A stretch of DNA of 64,000 nucleotides from Microdochium bolleyi (lineage: Eukaryota > Ascomycota > Sordariomycetes > Xylariales > Microdochiaceae). The position numbers and the translations under genes were made by a program. Under the pieces are notes generated by a model. It was not told the DNA's origin. It was given only the letters and a program-made list of their open reading frames with translations, and ran no database searches. Each line of letters begins with the position of its first letter. Position 1 is the first letter of the stretch. The stretch spans positions 3,410,001 through 3,474,000 of the forward strand of contig KQ964247.1 in assembly GCA_001566295.1 (NCBI GenBank). The letters run 5' to 3'. Shown one piece after another: positions 21,559-33,635 of this stretch.

Positions 21559-22237
21559 TCATAGAGCCATGGCAATGACAGCAGCTCCGCCAAGCATGGC
21601 GCCAAGGCCAAAGGCACCGGTAGGAGCTGCGGCACCACCCTGAGCGATCGACTCAGTGGGAGTTGTCTCGATAGCGTCGGTGGCGCTGGATGCAATCTCG
21701 CCAGCAGACGAGGTGTACGACTCGAGGACGGACGAGCTGCTCTCGACAGGCGTGAGCTCACTAGAAACGGCCGGGTTCGTGACCAAGCTTGTGGCAGCAG
21801 GCTCCGATGCCGTAGCATCAGTACCAGGCACAGGAGTGGTGGAGGCAGGATCGGTGGTGACGGCAGGATCAGTGGGGGTGGGAGTGATCTGGATGGCACT
21901 GTCTGTTCCGTAGCCAGAGGGAGTGACAGCAGGGTCGGTGGCAATGGTGGGGACAGGAGTGGCAATGAGGAGAGTCGAGGTGTCGAGGATGGTGGGAGGA
22001 ATGCTACCCGCAGGGACAGTGACGGTGACAGTGCCGGAGCAGGCGCAGTCGGTCTCCTGACGAGCCTCGAGGTCGAAGACATCGGCGGGAGCGGCCTGTA
22101 TGCGGGAGAGAAAGGCAGTGTCAGCAGAGAAATTATCAGAATCTGAGGAGCTTTGCAATGCTTTGGGGCAAGGACTGCCGACGTACCATGCCCATAAGGG
22201 CGAAGGCGAGGACAAGGATGCTCTTGAATAACTGCAT
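21559..22237 (-). CDS. small GPI-anchored Ser/Thr-rich cell-wall protein
   Basis: Exons 22237-22187 and 22095-21559 around a 91-nt intron give 195 aa. Exon 1 is exactly a signal-peptide core (MQLFKSILVLAFALMGM); cleavage probably falls after the AAPA region. A short conserved-looking part with DVFDLEARQ and CAC follows, then about 120 residues of Thr/Ser/Pro/Ala, a typical O-glycosylated stalk (many TDPA and TPVP units). The end is a small-residue omega region (AQGGAAAPTGA) and a hydrophobic tail (FGLGAMLGGAAVIAMAL), the pattern for a GPI anchor. Likely located at the plasma membrane or wall; no enzymatic domain, so function is structural or unknown. Two Cys only, so not a CFEM protein or hydrophobin. 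Confidence 0.88.
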
Positions 22238-23540
22238 GATGACGATGATTATGGATCAAGCACTGATCAATCTTGAGATCTGCTGAAGAAGGGAGGTGGG
22301 AGTGCTGAGAACACGAAGGTTGAGGTTGTTGATGGTGGTGGTGATCAATATGAAGGACGTGAGGTTGTGTGTGGATGGAAGGTGAAGCCGGAGAGGAAAC
22401 AAGAGAGAGAAGAGATTTATGCGGAAAAATTCTAGTCTTGAGGAAATGCCTTGGTGCCTTAGGTTTGTGGTCGCCGTGGTGATTTGTGCGAGGTCTAGTC
22501 GGCTATTTTCAAGGCACGGTACCGGGAACGATGCCGGTGAAGCCAATGTGAAGTGAAGGTGAGGTCTGGGAGTGCGGAGGAACAATTTCGAGTAGATCCG
22601 GGAAGAGGGTCCAGATGGCATATGTAATAGCACGGTGAGAACGGAAGGAGCGAAGACGAGGTCCAGCAGCAAGTGTGGCCCACGATCTCTAAGGAGGAGG
22701 AGGGTGACCAGATGTGTCTTTCGCGATCCGGCTATCACGCAATGAGGAGATACAACAAGATGATCTGTCGTGAGGCACCTGAGGTAGCGTCGCCTCACGC
22801 TGTGCTCGCCTCCTCGTACGTCAGCACACACGCATATCTGAATCACTTTCGTGTGCACATCGTCAGTGCTTGGTGCTACTCATTTCGATATCAAGGGGCA
22901 CCGGATTCCCATCCCGTGATACTTATGAGCAGAGCTAAACCCGTGCGAACATGGCTGTCCTCAGACCGTTGCTATGACTGCCTCTCAGACCCCAACATAT
23001 TCATTCACTCCTACTGGGATACACGCAAACAACAGATCGCTGTGTTCATTAGCCCTTGACAACGACGAAGGAAGCTCTTCTCCCAAGGATGTGCATATAG
23101 CGAATCAACATCCACTCAGTATGATGAACCTGGTCTCTCGTGTCGGGCTGAGACTTGCATCGTATCGGCATAATGACCACATATATGAATTTCTCACGGG
23201 ACTACTTTGACGCGAGTGCGCATTACACAGCAGTAGGCACTCGAATGCCTCCGCGACCATCAGTTACCGCAGTCAGAAGCAGATGAAACGCGTGTGTCAC
23301 CACCGCCACGGCCTCTGTGAGCCCATACCCCAACACTGTGGTCCCTAACAGGATCGCAGTAAGCCTCGCATCCTCGTCGGAAACACTATGCTGCAAACGG
23401 GCGGAAGGTGCAACGCAATCACCCGCGCGGACATGTGTATCTGATAGCTCACTTTGCTGAAGAGGTCATCTTCACTATGCCGCCGCCCGGTTTCCCGCAA
23501 TTGCTTGAGATCATGCTTCCGAAGATCAGTTTAGATGAAA
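22238..23540. other. intergenic: upstream of the GPI-protein gene
   Basis: About 1.3 kb between two minus-strand genes. The part next to 22240-22450 is purine-rich on plus (pyrimidine-rich on the gene strand), as in a fungal leader. No gene or RNA is supported in the rest. Confidence 0.5.
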
Positions 23541-26152
23541 TTATATGTCCCGATTGTAAGGCGCGACACCCTTCTTGAGTTCCTGCACAATCTCTGCAGC
23601 CTCGGCAGTGTTGCGTGCCTCAAAGTCGTAGCGCTTGGTCTCAGTAGCCTTGTACACCATAAGCTGATAAGAGAGACATCAGCATGATCGTTCTCAAACA
23701 AGAAACCAGACTAAGAAAACAAACCTTGAAATGCGTCGGATGCCTCCTTGACACACTGCACCCGACGACATTGCTGAAGTGGACCGTTGTGGTCTTGCCG
23801 CCCTCTCGCGTCGTTTTGCCGCCCGATGAAGGCATCACGTACACGTACTCGCCATCAATGGCAAGTATCCGCTCGTTCAGACCTACAAAGCGCATCGGCT
23901 GCTTGCGCCAGACGGTGTATTTCTTGAAGTTTACATCAACACCATTCTCCTCGTGATGCTTCGATATTGCCTCTTGGGCGAGTGGATGAGGCGTAATCGT
24001 CTTAGTGCCCTTGGTCTTCTTCGCAGGCGCGCTGTACTCTGTCCACGCAAAGGGCTTTGGCGATGAGCTGCTTGGAGAGCCGGTCATAGACAGAGGGCCG
24101 TCGGTGGCGAAGCGCCGTCTGTGCAGCTCGAGCTCTGATACTTTGCCGATGGACGACACGGTACGGTCGACATAGACGAGAGCCCCGGATCCTGGCATTT
24201 TCAGAACATGCTGGCTCTTGTCGAGATTCCTCTTGCGGCAGACCTGCTCCAAGATCTCTGCTAGGTACATATCGGTCGTGACATCCAAGGTCACCATCTG
24301 GCCCGGGGCGATATCCGCAGATATTATTGTTATCCGCAATAGCTTATGCTGGCCGCCCCTCGCCACGGGCATTGCCGCTGGTGCCGCTGGCTTATCAGCG
24401 AACAGGGTGTCTACTCTGACTGATGTGTTTGTGATAGGGTTTGCCCTCGGCTGCGATGGTGGTGGCAAGTTGACCTGGGCGGGCTGATTCGAGATAGTCG
24501 GCGTCAGTTCCTCAGAGGCCGCTGCATCATCTACTGCTTCTGCTGGGCCAAACTCTGGTGTCTGCTCCTGATTGTCTGCGAACTCGGATTCCGAGGCTTG
24601 AACCAAGCCAAAGTTATCGTGCGTCTTGCCGCGACCGCGTGAACGGCCGGTCGCATTGTTGGCAGTAGTGAAGGCATTGACGGGCTTTTTGCGCTCAAAA
24701 GGGGGGAAATCATCGTCTACTTCTCCATCCTCCTCGACCATGCGCAAAGTCCACCAGTTGGCGCTCATCTTGTCAGCTGGTATTGGTGGCTGCAGCTTTG
24801 ACTCCATGTATGTCCACAAGCTGAGTCCAATCAGCTCGGCGATCAGGACAGGGCGGAAAGTCCCGTCACTTTCTTGGACACTGCGGCGAATGAGTACCTC
24901 GAAAGGCTCTTCCGGCTCCTCAGAGAAGGGGGCGAAGATGCGGATCTTCAAAGGATCAGGGTCGCCCTTGCCAGATAGTGAAGCGAATCTCTCTACAGAC
25001 GAGGACGGTGCCGTCTTCTTTGTCTTGAAAGCATCCGAGAGTAGACTCCGTGGCTGAGCCATGCTAAGAGGCCTTAATGTGCTCATGGGTCGTGGCGGGG
25101 GTAAGGCTTGCAGGAGCTGCGCCGGCTGCGGTGCTGATGGCGGTTTTCGCACAGTCGATTGTCTGAGCAGCTGCTTGGGGACCGTACCAACAACTTGCTG
25201 GCCAGGAGACGCTCCCACAATAGGCGTCTCCCCTGTGCCAAGTATCCCCGTCGAGTCGACACTGCCCACGAAAGCAGAGGATGTGTCCGATCCGTCGCTG
25301 TCCATTTCTTCAGGGAGCAGCTCACTGCCTGTCCTCTTGACGCCTTCCGTAGGCTCTTCGTTGATCCGTGCTTGTATTCTGGCAGCCTTGGCTGCGGCCC
25401 GCGCAGCGTCTCGTTGTCTGTGGAAGCCGGACGCATCGAACTCGTTCTCTGACGATACTTCACTGCTGGTCACCGTATCTCGGCGCGCGCGTTCCTTGAC
25501 GGTCTCAAGGGCTGACTGAGAGCCCCTGCGTGCTCCTGGAGGGCCTCGCGGTGACGACATATTCGTAGTTTGTCGCAAGTTTGATGGCTGTAGTGGTGAT
25601 GAGCCGGCTCTGCTCCGAGCTGGAGGTGACGAGCCTGCCCTATTCCGCACAGGCATCTTCGCGAAGCGGATCTGTTGTGCCGCCCGCTGGTCTGACTCTT
25701 CGTCGCTCTCGTCGCTGAGGTCACTGCTGTCTTCCTCCTCCATCTGCTCCCTCCGCCTCTCCCTACGACGCTTAGCAGCATTGGTCGGGCCGAGCGTGTC
25801 TCCCCCACCACCAGTCAGCATGCCGCCCTCGTCTGCCTCATCTTCCAATGTTAGCCCAGCCAGTCGAGGGGCAGCCTGGAAGTATTCGGAAGCGACAGCG
25901 GTCGGGATCGGAGGGGAATGTGTTCGCTTGATGTGCGCCGGGTTTGATCGCCATCCGGCCGCTTTGAAGGGGCCTGTGTTGAGGAAAGAGTCATTGATCG
26001 TGATGAGGCGCTCGCCCACGCCGTCTGCTACCTCGCTGAGGTAGCTCGTTCGCAGCTGGTGCGAGACGAGACTGAGTACAAGAGCGCGTCAGCAGAGGAA
26101 GGGTCGAGTGTCAGAGGGTGGGCACCTACTCTTCTACCTGGAGAAGCGACAT
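23541..26152 (-). CDS. sin1: TORC2 subunit Sin1/Avo1
   Basis: Scaffold subunit of TOR complex 2 that recruits the AGC-kinase substrate and binds membrane phosphoinositides (family role). Three exons: 26152-26130 (23 nt), 26071-23725, 23663-23541; introns 58 and 61 nt; 830 aa. The tiny first exon supplies MSLLQVED, continuing into a helical N-terminus typical of fungal Sin1 (SHQLRTSYLSEVADGVGERL). A long Ser/Arg/Glu-rich disordered part follows; the CRIM domain lies about 380-465 (KIRIFAPFSEEPEEPFEV, LIGLSLWTYMESKLQPP, WTLRMVEEDGEVDDDFPP), the Ras-binding-like domain about 583-662, and the PH domain about 698-830 (YTVWRKQPM, LAIDGEYVYVMP, and in the last exon RYDFEARN). The acidic loop of CRIM (DGEVDDDFP), which contacts kinases, is intact. 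Confidence 0.95.
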
Positions 26153-26688
26153 GATGAAGGGTCAACGGGGCCGCTCTCAGGTCATCTCGCTGGGTAGTCG
26201 TGGGACTGTCGTCGCGCTGCTATCTGCGTGCAGCATTGCGAGCCTCTATACAAAGAGGGGTGGCGGCAGCGTCCCGGGAGATTGTGAAGTGGGAGATGAT
26301 CGCTTGATTGCAGCTCCATCAACGACACGGTCACGAGTGTTGCGCCCGTTCCTGGCTTGTATGCGATGCGGCGCCGGCCCCACATGCTTTATCCCGCCAT
26401 GATGTGGGGAAACGGACCTCCCGAGGCCGCGTCAAATTGGTGACCATGGCCAACATTTCTAGAACTCAACGATTGTTTAATGAATTCTCCTTGAAGATTT
26501 CTTCCGCATGTCCCCTATCTAGCGGCTCTCTATACTTGTAGTGCTCGGATTTTGAAGCATGGTGACCCATCAGCTGGAGTCTCGAATTCCGAGCTCTGGA
26601 GATTCCGAAGCCTCCAAGGAGTTCACAGAGGCGGCCCCTGCGACACGACTGTGCGGTAGGATATGGCCTTCAAGTCTCGGTTTCATGT
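26153..26688. other. intergenic: Sin1 upstream region
   Basis: About 540 nt between two minus-strand genes: Sin1 promoter plus the 3' UTR of the OBAP gene. No other feature seen. Confidence 0.5.
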
Positions 26689-27508
26689 CTACATCGAGTT
26701 GCGTCGCTTCCACGCAGAGTCGGCGTCTTTGTGCACCTGCATCTCCTCTATGTCCTTTCTCAACTCCCTCTTCCTGCGCCAGTCTGTACCAAACTTCTTG
26801 TCACGCTCCCCTACGAACTTTTCGAAGTCGAATTGTCCATCCGCCGTGAAGCTGGTCATCAAGTTTGGCTCACCAAGTGGTAGCTTGTCACCACGATCGG
26901 TCTGCCACAGGTGATAGACTTTGCCGTAGAGACCGACCACGCTCTTCATCTCCTCCAACTCCGCAGCTTCCCATGCAGTCTGGAGCCCTGGTGTTGTGGG
27001 GCCTGGCATGATGAGCATGCCCGACTTGACCTCGAAGACGTGCGAATGCCAGAGTTTGCGCTCCTCTTGGGGCAGGCCATTGTATAGCTTGGGCGTGATC
27101 ATGTACTCGATACCAATCAGCCGGGCGTTGGGACCAGGACTATCGTAGAGAATGCATTGCCGGACGTCTACTTTGCTCGTCAGTCACGGCCCAGGGAGTT
27201 GGAGAGGGTCTACATACCCTCGCTCAAGTGAGCACAGTAGTGGTTTGTCTCGACGAGGCGGCCAGGCTCAGCGGCGTATGTGTGGAAAGCATTGAGATGT
27301 GCGCAAAGCTGCTTAACTGGTTGAAATTCCTAGTTGTTGAGAGTTCCGTCTTAGTCTACTGGTGGCGACCACATGTAAAGCTGAGGCGACCGGAGGGCAG
27401 CATGACATCGCCTTGAGGCTGGCTTACTTGTATCAGAGACGCGCCTGTCTCAAGAGCTTTATCTCGCAACGGGACCTCATTGCCAGGAACGTCCGCTTTG
27501 TCTGACAT
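26689..27508 (-). CDS. OBAP/DUF1264 family protein
   Basis: Exons 27508-27428, 27329-27218 and 27167-26689 (introns 98 and 50 nt) join to 223 aa. The order of motifs, [24 protein letters not shown], the HYCAHLSED segment, [36 protein letters not shown] and GKVYHLWQ, is that of the oil-body-associated protein family (DUF1264). Plant members coat lipid bodies; fungal and bacterial members are uncharacterised. Several conserved His and Cys residues in HYCAH and WHSH suggest a ligand or metal site (inference). The last 40 residues are Lys/Arg/Glu-rich helix ([14 protein letters not shown]). No signal peptide or membrane span. Confidence 0.9.
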
Positions 27509-28580
27509 TGTGCTTGACTTGTGTGGTGGTGTTAAGTGCGGAACCACGTATAAGTGTTTTCGGGACTACGATAACGACTGAAAGGACGGTGCGCTGTGAG
27601 ATAGTCTAGAAGTTTGCAAGCGTCCAAACCAAGGACTCATATATCCTCCAGCCTTGCATTCGAGACAGCTACCCAGGGTATGCTGTGAATTGTGATTAAA
27701 TTCTGATGTCACTGACACTCCATGATTGGCCATGAGGGCAATTGCGGGCACCTGCGGAAGGAACGCTCCTGTATCGTGAGAAGGTGGGGATTCGCAAGCT
27801 GTCATCGCGAACCAGACAGAGCAGCGACTTAGGAAATTCTAACGTAATCAGGCAGCTCTTCCGTATTTACGTGGTGAACCTTGTGATGTCGAGGATCACA
27901 CAATTTATCAAAACAGCAACGGAAAGCACAGCCTCGTCGCCCACAAGTGGCACTTGATCTCAGACAAGCATCGTTTGACCACGCCCACCACGGAGCACAG
28001 CTTGAATGAAGCTCTCGAAAAAGAAGGAATGAGCTCGTTTCGGTCTCAGGTCATCAATGACATCCTCATTTTGTCGTTCGCACCCGGGCCGTTCAAGGAG
28101 GATCGGCTTCATGGCATCTAGACATCGGACTGTCCACCAAAGGATCAGCAGGGGTCCGCGACAGCAGCCCCGCAGCCACGAGCTTGTCGCAGGGGTGCCT
28201 CTCCAGCCCGCACGCTACCGGTACTCTTCCGTGCCAGCCCGAGGCGTGCGGCTAGGCCTGCACAAGTGTCCCAGGGGTTCGCCAATCCACCTGCTGGACC
28301 ACGAATATGGCGCGGCACCTTGACGGGCGACTGCCTGATCCGATGAGCACCTTCTCGAAACTCGCCTGACCCATGTGCAACAGTCCGGCGCGACCACAAG
28401 CCTGTATCCTGTTCTCCTATGCCCGGTCAAGCTCTTTACCGTCGCACCCGTTCGTGAGAGCTTGCTTCTTGGCTGTATTCGTCGCCATCTGGGCCCCATC
28501 CTTGCACGGATGACGAACGCCTTGGTCTGATCGAGCCTTCGCATAGTTTGCCAGAGCTGCCCTGGTACGACCTCGCAACA
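27509..28580. other. divergent intergenic region
   Basis: About 1.1 kb upstream of both the OBAP gene (minus) and the LCHN-like gene (plus). A TTG-started extension of the plus gene frame (28548) is not a real start. Nothing else supported. Confidence 0.5.
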
Positions 28581-30646
28581 ATGGCCGCAACCCGCCGCGG
28601 CCAGCCTGAACTACATGTTCGCCTGCCATCACAAGCAATCGGTCCCGTCTCAAACCCCCCGACAGCGACGACACCTCTTTCTGCCGTCGACCTGCCTCCA
28701 ATCTCTGCTCTGTTCCTCATCGAGTTCGACGTTAAAGCTGGCTACACACTCTCCTGGAAAGCCGCCAAGCCTGGCATCGATCTTGATGGAGCTGTCGAGT
28801 ACAAGTCTCTGCCTTCAGGTCTGCACGCCGTCTCGGAAGATCTCATATACTTCGTCCATGAGCAGCATGCTGGGCTGAGCGCATTCATCAATGCTCCTGT
28901 AGAGGACAGCCAGTTGCGCAATGCGCGCATGCTTGCAGTCGGTGTGCTTGTGCCATTGAGCTACGGGCGTCTGGGAAGGGCGTGGAGGCACGCGGAGGGC
29001 CTGAAAGAGTTGGTCTCGTAAGTTCCTCGCAGCCGTCTGGACACTTCGTATTAAATCGTCAGTTGCTAATTGTCGTGCCTGCAATCTCAGTGCACTATCC
29101 ACGAATGTCAAAGATACCGCCGCGCTGCAACAGTACTGGGATAAAAACCAGGCCCGTGACGACAAGCCCCAGGAAGGAAACAAGAAATCTACGCGCGAAG
29201 TACTCGACTCGCCCTCGATCAGCTTCCAGGCCCCGGCCAATAAGCCGACTAGTCGCGGACACACTAGGAAACGGTCGGCGTCGGATGGCGGTGGCATGTT
29301 GACCTCGGGACACAAGCTTTCGCCATATCACCCGGCCTGGAGCTTGACGAAACTACTTGACACATTTGGTCCGCTGATATTTCCGATTCAGCGAGCTGCA
29401 TTGCTACGCAAGAGGATACTTATATCGTGCCATGCTCCTGTGCAAGAGTCCTGTAATTTTGGTAAGAAGGAATGTATTTACCTCCGATCCCCGCGCAAGA
29501 GCTAATCATTTGGTAGTGTATGATATCTCGATTCTCTCGAACATTCCCCTGGCGGCTTTCGAGCTCCTGGGCCCAGAAGCGCCTTCGCATCGCTTGCGCC
29601 CATTGTTCACTGTTGGAGTTCATGACATTCCCTTCCTCGTCGAAGACGCCAAGCAAGCGCCAGTAGCCGGGAGCGATGACGATCGTGGTACAGGCTGGAT
29701 TGCCTGCACGACCGACAGCATTCTTGCCATGAAGGAGACCCTGTGGGATGTGCTCATCACCATGCCGCCTAATCCAGCATCAAATTCTCAGCATGACCAG
29801 CCCTGGCCTACCGTCCAAGGCCGTGGCGGAGTCGCCATCAAAGCCACGCAACGAGATCTGCGGCGTTTCGGGGCCTTGAAACGCGGTCTGGCCCGCCTCC
29901 AGACCGCACCGAAGAGCGCCGCAGCGTCGCCCGCCGTATCACGCCCGACGACGTCTCATGACTTTGACGGTCCGGTACTAGACGAAGCAGAAGACATTGT
30001 CGAGCCATTGACATGGGCAGCCTTGGCTTACAACGGCTTCATGTGGTGGGCATCGGCAGGCGAGCAGACACGCACTGACGAGGCTGAGGAAGCGGCGCAG
30101 GATGCAAGTCTTCTAGCTGACCTTTCGAATCATATGACCATGCCGCAAGCGGTTGGCGACATGGCAGGGTCTGTTGGCTCGCTGAGTCGACCACGAAGGC
30201 AGTCCGCAAGCACACAGTCTCCTGATGAAGCACAAGCCGAATTGGCTATCATCGCCTTCTTTCACCGCATGACGTCAAATATGCTCTCCGTGGCTGGGGA
30301 GGCTGTCGAAGCGATGCGGTACGGCGAAACCGAGCTTGAAGAAGAGGAAGGCGAACCTGAAAGCGCCATCGATGACGACGAAAGCAGCAGTCCAAGTGCT
30401 GACGAGCAAGATCGCCTGATAGCGGAGGGTGGCAACAGCAGCAGAGTTGAGGATGACGACGATGTTGAGAGTACGGATGGCAACAGAGGAGTCCGAATAG
30501 ATCTTGAGGCGATCTCCCGGATGGGTCTTGATGTATGGAGCCCAGCCGACGCCAAGTTCGCGTGCGAGCTTGTGCAGGAGTACCACGGACGGAGGGCCTA
30601 TGTCGAAGGCAAGATTGTGGAGATATGTGGCATCAGGGTGTGCTGA
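28581..30646 (+). CDS. LCHN/DENND11-like DENN-family protein (DUF4484)
   Basis: Exons 28581-29017, 29091-29461 and 29517-30646 (introns 73 and 55 nt) join to 645 aa. The N-terminal part (ISALFLIEFDVKAGYTLSWK, EYKSLPSGLH, DLIYFVHE, MLAVGVLVPLSYGRLGRAWRHAEGL) is the uDENN-like opening of the LCHN/Avl9 class; then a variable linker, HPAWSLTKLLDTFGPLIFPIQRAALLRKRILI, and YDISILSNIPL. The C-terminus (about 350-640) is the DUF4484 block: LRPLFTVGVHDIPFL, GWIACTTDSILAMKETLWDVLI, EPLTWAALAYNGFMWWASAGE, ELAIIAFFHRMT and, at the very end, DVWSPADAKFACELVQEYHGR. A 60-residue acidic Ser/Asp/Glu stretch interrupts it. DENN proteins are Rab exchange factors in vesicle traffic; the target Rab here is unknown. 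Confidence 0.87.
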
Positions 30647-31490
30647 GCTGCCCATGAGGTGGACTGTTTTGCTGTGCAAATGTGACTTTGTGTACGGGAA
30701 ATCGGATGGAGCTGGTTTTTCCATGTATGGCTTTGGCGTTTGGGGGGAGTTTGTGTTGCAAGGGACCAAGTGCTTCTTCTCAATCATTCTCGCCGCATTT
30801 CTGGCGCTGTCTAGTTGCTGGCCGGCGGTCGTTTACTTGTCTTATTCACAGGGCTGCGAGAGTTACAGAGTGATCACTCCCATCGAGTCCATGCTAAAGG
30901 AGTGTCTTCGTGAACCGGCTCTCTGGGAGAATTGAGCTTCCTAGGTAATGTTACATATCTACCTATACGCAGTCAAGGTAACAAGATGGCACACCCACAG
31001 CGATGATAGCATCGGTAGCTGTAGGCCGTGGTGTCGGCTCTGTGTTGGCGGCGGGGACCCCGGCCCTGCGCCTGTGAAGGTGTATCGATAAGCGCAGTGA
31101 GCGGCAACAGGGAGTCGAGGGTCTCCATCACCTTCGTACGTTAGCTTGCCGCAGGGAAGGTCCCCACTTTGAAATTTGGGAGGCCACGATTACCACTTTG
31201 GATTGGGGGGCTGTCATTGTAAGGAGCCAGCTTGCATCAAAGTGTTAGTTGCGTGCAAGCCTAAAGCCACATCATAGGTTTGGATATCTGCGCCAGGCAC
31301 TGAGGTCCCCCTCCTCCACATTCACTTCCCGACCACCTTTTTGCACCTGTCTCTTCTCGACGACGCAGTGCCTGCCGACCAGCACTGCTCTACAGCACCG
31401 TCCATTACCGGCTCTTTTGTCCTTTCTTCACGTGTAAATAATCGTCGCCGACGCCGCACAAGTCCCTACTCGCAGGGCGACGCTCCCGCC
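30647..31490. other. intergenic: SEC63 upstream region
   Basis: About 840 nt between two plus-strand genes. The last 150 nt are pyrimidine-rich (CTCC/TTCC runs) as in a fungal leader. No other feature. Confidence 0.5.
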
Positions 31491-33635
31491 ATGAGCTCCG
31501 ACTACTCGTACGACGAGCAGGGCCAATTCTACCCGTTCTTCATCTTCACCCTCTCAACACTGGTCACGCTACCTCTGACCTACAGCCTCCTCGCCCCGAG
31601 CAAAGACCCCGAGGCTCTTGCGCAGCGCATACGGACTGACTACAAGCCGGAGCATGCCGACCTTGTCCAGGGCCAGCGCAATGCCCAGAAGCGTCGCCAG
31701 CGCAGGGTCAAGCGTGCCATTACCGCCATCCTCGGTTGGGCCATCATGGCCGGCATGATGTACCTCATTGTCACGACACAGCGCTCCGTCCTCAAGCTCT
31801 GGAACCCGTACGACATCCTGGGCATCTCCGAGTCCGCCACCGAGAAGCAAATCAAGAGCCACTACAAGAAACTCGGCATCAAGTTCCACCCCGACAAGAT
31901 CAGGCCCGACCCGGCCAAGAACGAAACCGTCGAGTCCCTGACCAACGCCTGGGTCGAGATGACAAAGGCCTACCAGGCGCTGACCGACGAGGAAGTGCGC
32001 AACAACTTCATCCAGTACGGCCACCCGGACGGCAAGCAGGGCTTCAGCATCGGCATTGCCCTGCCAAAGTTCATCGTGTCTGACGGCAACGGCAAATATG
32101 TGGTGCTCGTCTACGCCATCCTCCTTGGAGTTCTGCTCCCTTACACTGTGGGTTCTTGGTGGTATGGTGTTCAGAGAATGTCCAAGGAGGGCGTCCTTCT
32201 TGAGAGTGCCAACACAATGTTCCGCGAATACAAGGAGGACATGGAGGAGGGCGACATGATCACGGCACTGAGCTCAGGCGCCGAGTACCGCTCCCACCTC
32301 AAGGGCGACAAGGCCGAATCTGGCCTTTCCAAGATCGAGTCCAAGATTACCCAGCCAGGCCAGCTCACGACTTATGCTGGAGGACTTGCGGAAAAGGATA
32401 AGACTGCGCTTGAGAACATCGATAGCGCGCCGCGGAGAAAGGTCCTTGGCCTTCTTTGGGCGTACCTGGGTCGCGTTGAGCTTGAAGACCAGGCTCTTGA
32501 TAGCGCCAAGTACATGGTGGCGCCCATCGCCAACGCTCTCCTCCACTCTCTTACCACAATCTCGATCGCCTTTGGCAACGCAGGACCTATTATTTCTTCC
32601 TACCTGACCGGCCAGAGGCTGATCCAGGCTATCCCGCCCAATGCTTCCCCGCTTTTGCAGCTCCCACACTTCACTCCCGCTGTCGTCGAGGCGGTCGAGG
32701 GTGACTCGAAGAAGCACGCTACCGTTCAGCAGTTCATGTCACTACCAGATGCCCAACGGAGGTCTCTCGTGGTTGGGAAGGGCTTGTTGACGGAGGAGCA
32801 GTACCAGACGGCTGTGAACGTTGCGCACCAGCTCCCCCATCTTCACCTCGAAAAGGCGTTCTTCAAGGTCACTGGCGAGCGTGTCGTCACTCCTGGATCT
32901 CTGGTCACACTGTGCATCAAGGGCCGTGTTGTTCCTCCTGGAAGTACGAACGTGCCCGAGATCGATGAGCTCGATCTGGAGGACATCGACCCCGCGGAAG
33001 ACGATCTAGATGCTCTCCTTGGGCGCAAGAAGGTTAAGGATGAGAACGGAAAGATTGTCGAGAAGGAAAACAAGCCAGTGCCACCTCCCCTCACCTTTGC
33101 TCCTTACTATGCCCGCGACATCACCCCCAAGTGGCATGTCTTCCTCTCGGATAGCAAACAGGGAAAGATGGCTGTCCCGCCCTGCACATTCACTGCATTC
33201 GACAAGCCCATGTTCACCGAGGATGGCAAGCCTACGTACCACATGCTTACGCTGAAGGCTCCTGGCTTCGCTGCACCGCCACAGCCTGGCAAATACACCT
33301 TTGTCATGAATATGGTCTGTGACAGCTATGTCGGCTTCGATGCCAAGGTCGATGTTACCTTGACGGTGGAGGATGCTGCCAGCGCTGCACAGATCCAGGC
33401 CGAGGATGACATCAGTGACCCCGAAGAAGGTGAGTATCCCAATCAACTGGTCTGTGCATTGGAAGATATGTATACTGACTGTAAGACAGACTCGCTAGCC
33501 GGCCAGATGAGTGCGATGAAGGGTGGACCCGTCAAGAAGCGGGTAGACTCGGATGACGAAGATGAGGAGAGTGGCACAGACGAGGAGGAGGAAGACACGA
33601 GCGCGACAAACACAGACACGGAGGACGAGTCATGA
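31491..33635 (+). CDS. SEC63: ER translocation J-protein Sec63
   Basis: Membrane J-protein that works with the Sec61 channel and the lumenal Hsp70 BiP during post-translational import (family role). 694 aa if the 60-nt intron 33430-33489 is removed. N-terminal spans about 13-33 and 78-96; a lumenal J-domain about 104-180 with HPD at 133-135 in GIKFHPDKIRPDP; a third span about 204-226 (VVLVYAILLGVLLPYTVGSWW); then the cytosolic Sec63/Brl module (ITQPGQLT, LLQLPHFTP, LPHLHLEKAFFKVTGE) and the beta-sandwich end (WHVFLSD, PGKYTFVMNMVCDSYVGFDAK). The tail is strongly acidic (DSDDEDEESGTDEEEEDTS), the type of tail that binds Sec62. The intron is a multiple of three and has no stop, so a retained form would still be translated. 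Confidence 0.96.
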   Translation: MSSDYSYDEQGQFYPFFIFTLSTLVTLPLTYSLLAPSKDPEALAQRIRTDYKPEHADLVQGQRNAQKRRQRRVKRAITAILGWAIMAGMMYLIVTTQRSVLKLWNPYDILGISESATEKQIKSHYKKLGIKFHPDKIRPDPAKNETVESLTNAWVEMTKAYQALTDEEVRNNFIQYGHPDGKQGFSIGIALPKFIVSDGNGKYVVLVYAILLGVLLPYTVGSWWYGVQRMSKEGVLLESANTMFREYKEDMEEGDMITALSSGAEYRSHLKGDKAESGLSKIESKITQPGQLTTYAGGLAEKDKTALENIDSAPRRKVLGLLWAYLGRVELEDQALDSAKYMVAPIANALLHSLTTISIAFGNAGPIISSYLTGQRLIQAIPPNASPLLQLPHFTPAVVEAVEGDSKKHATVQQFMSLPDAQRRSLVVGKGLLTEEQYQTAVNVAHQLPHLHLEKAFFKVTGERVVTPGSLVTLCIKGRVVPPGSTNVPEIDELDLEDIDPAEDDLDALLGRKKVKDENGKIVEKENKPVPPPLTFAPYYARDITPKWHVFLSDSKQGKMAVPPCTFTAFDKPMFTEDGKPTYHMLTLKAPGFAAPPQPGKYTFVMNMVCDSYVGFDAKVDVTLTVEDAASAAQIQAEDDISDPEEGEYPNQLVCALEDMYTDCKTDSLAGQMSAMKGGPVKKRVDSDDEDEESGTDEEEEDTSATNTDTEDES

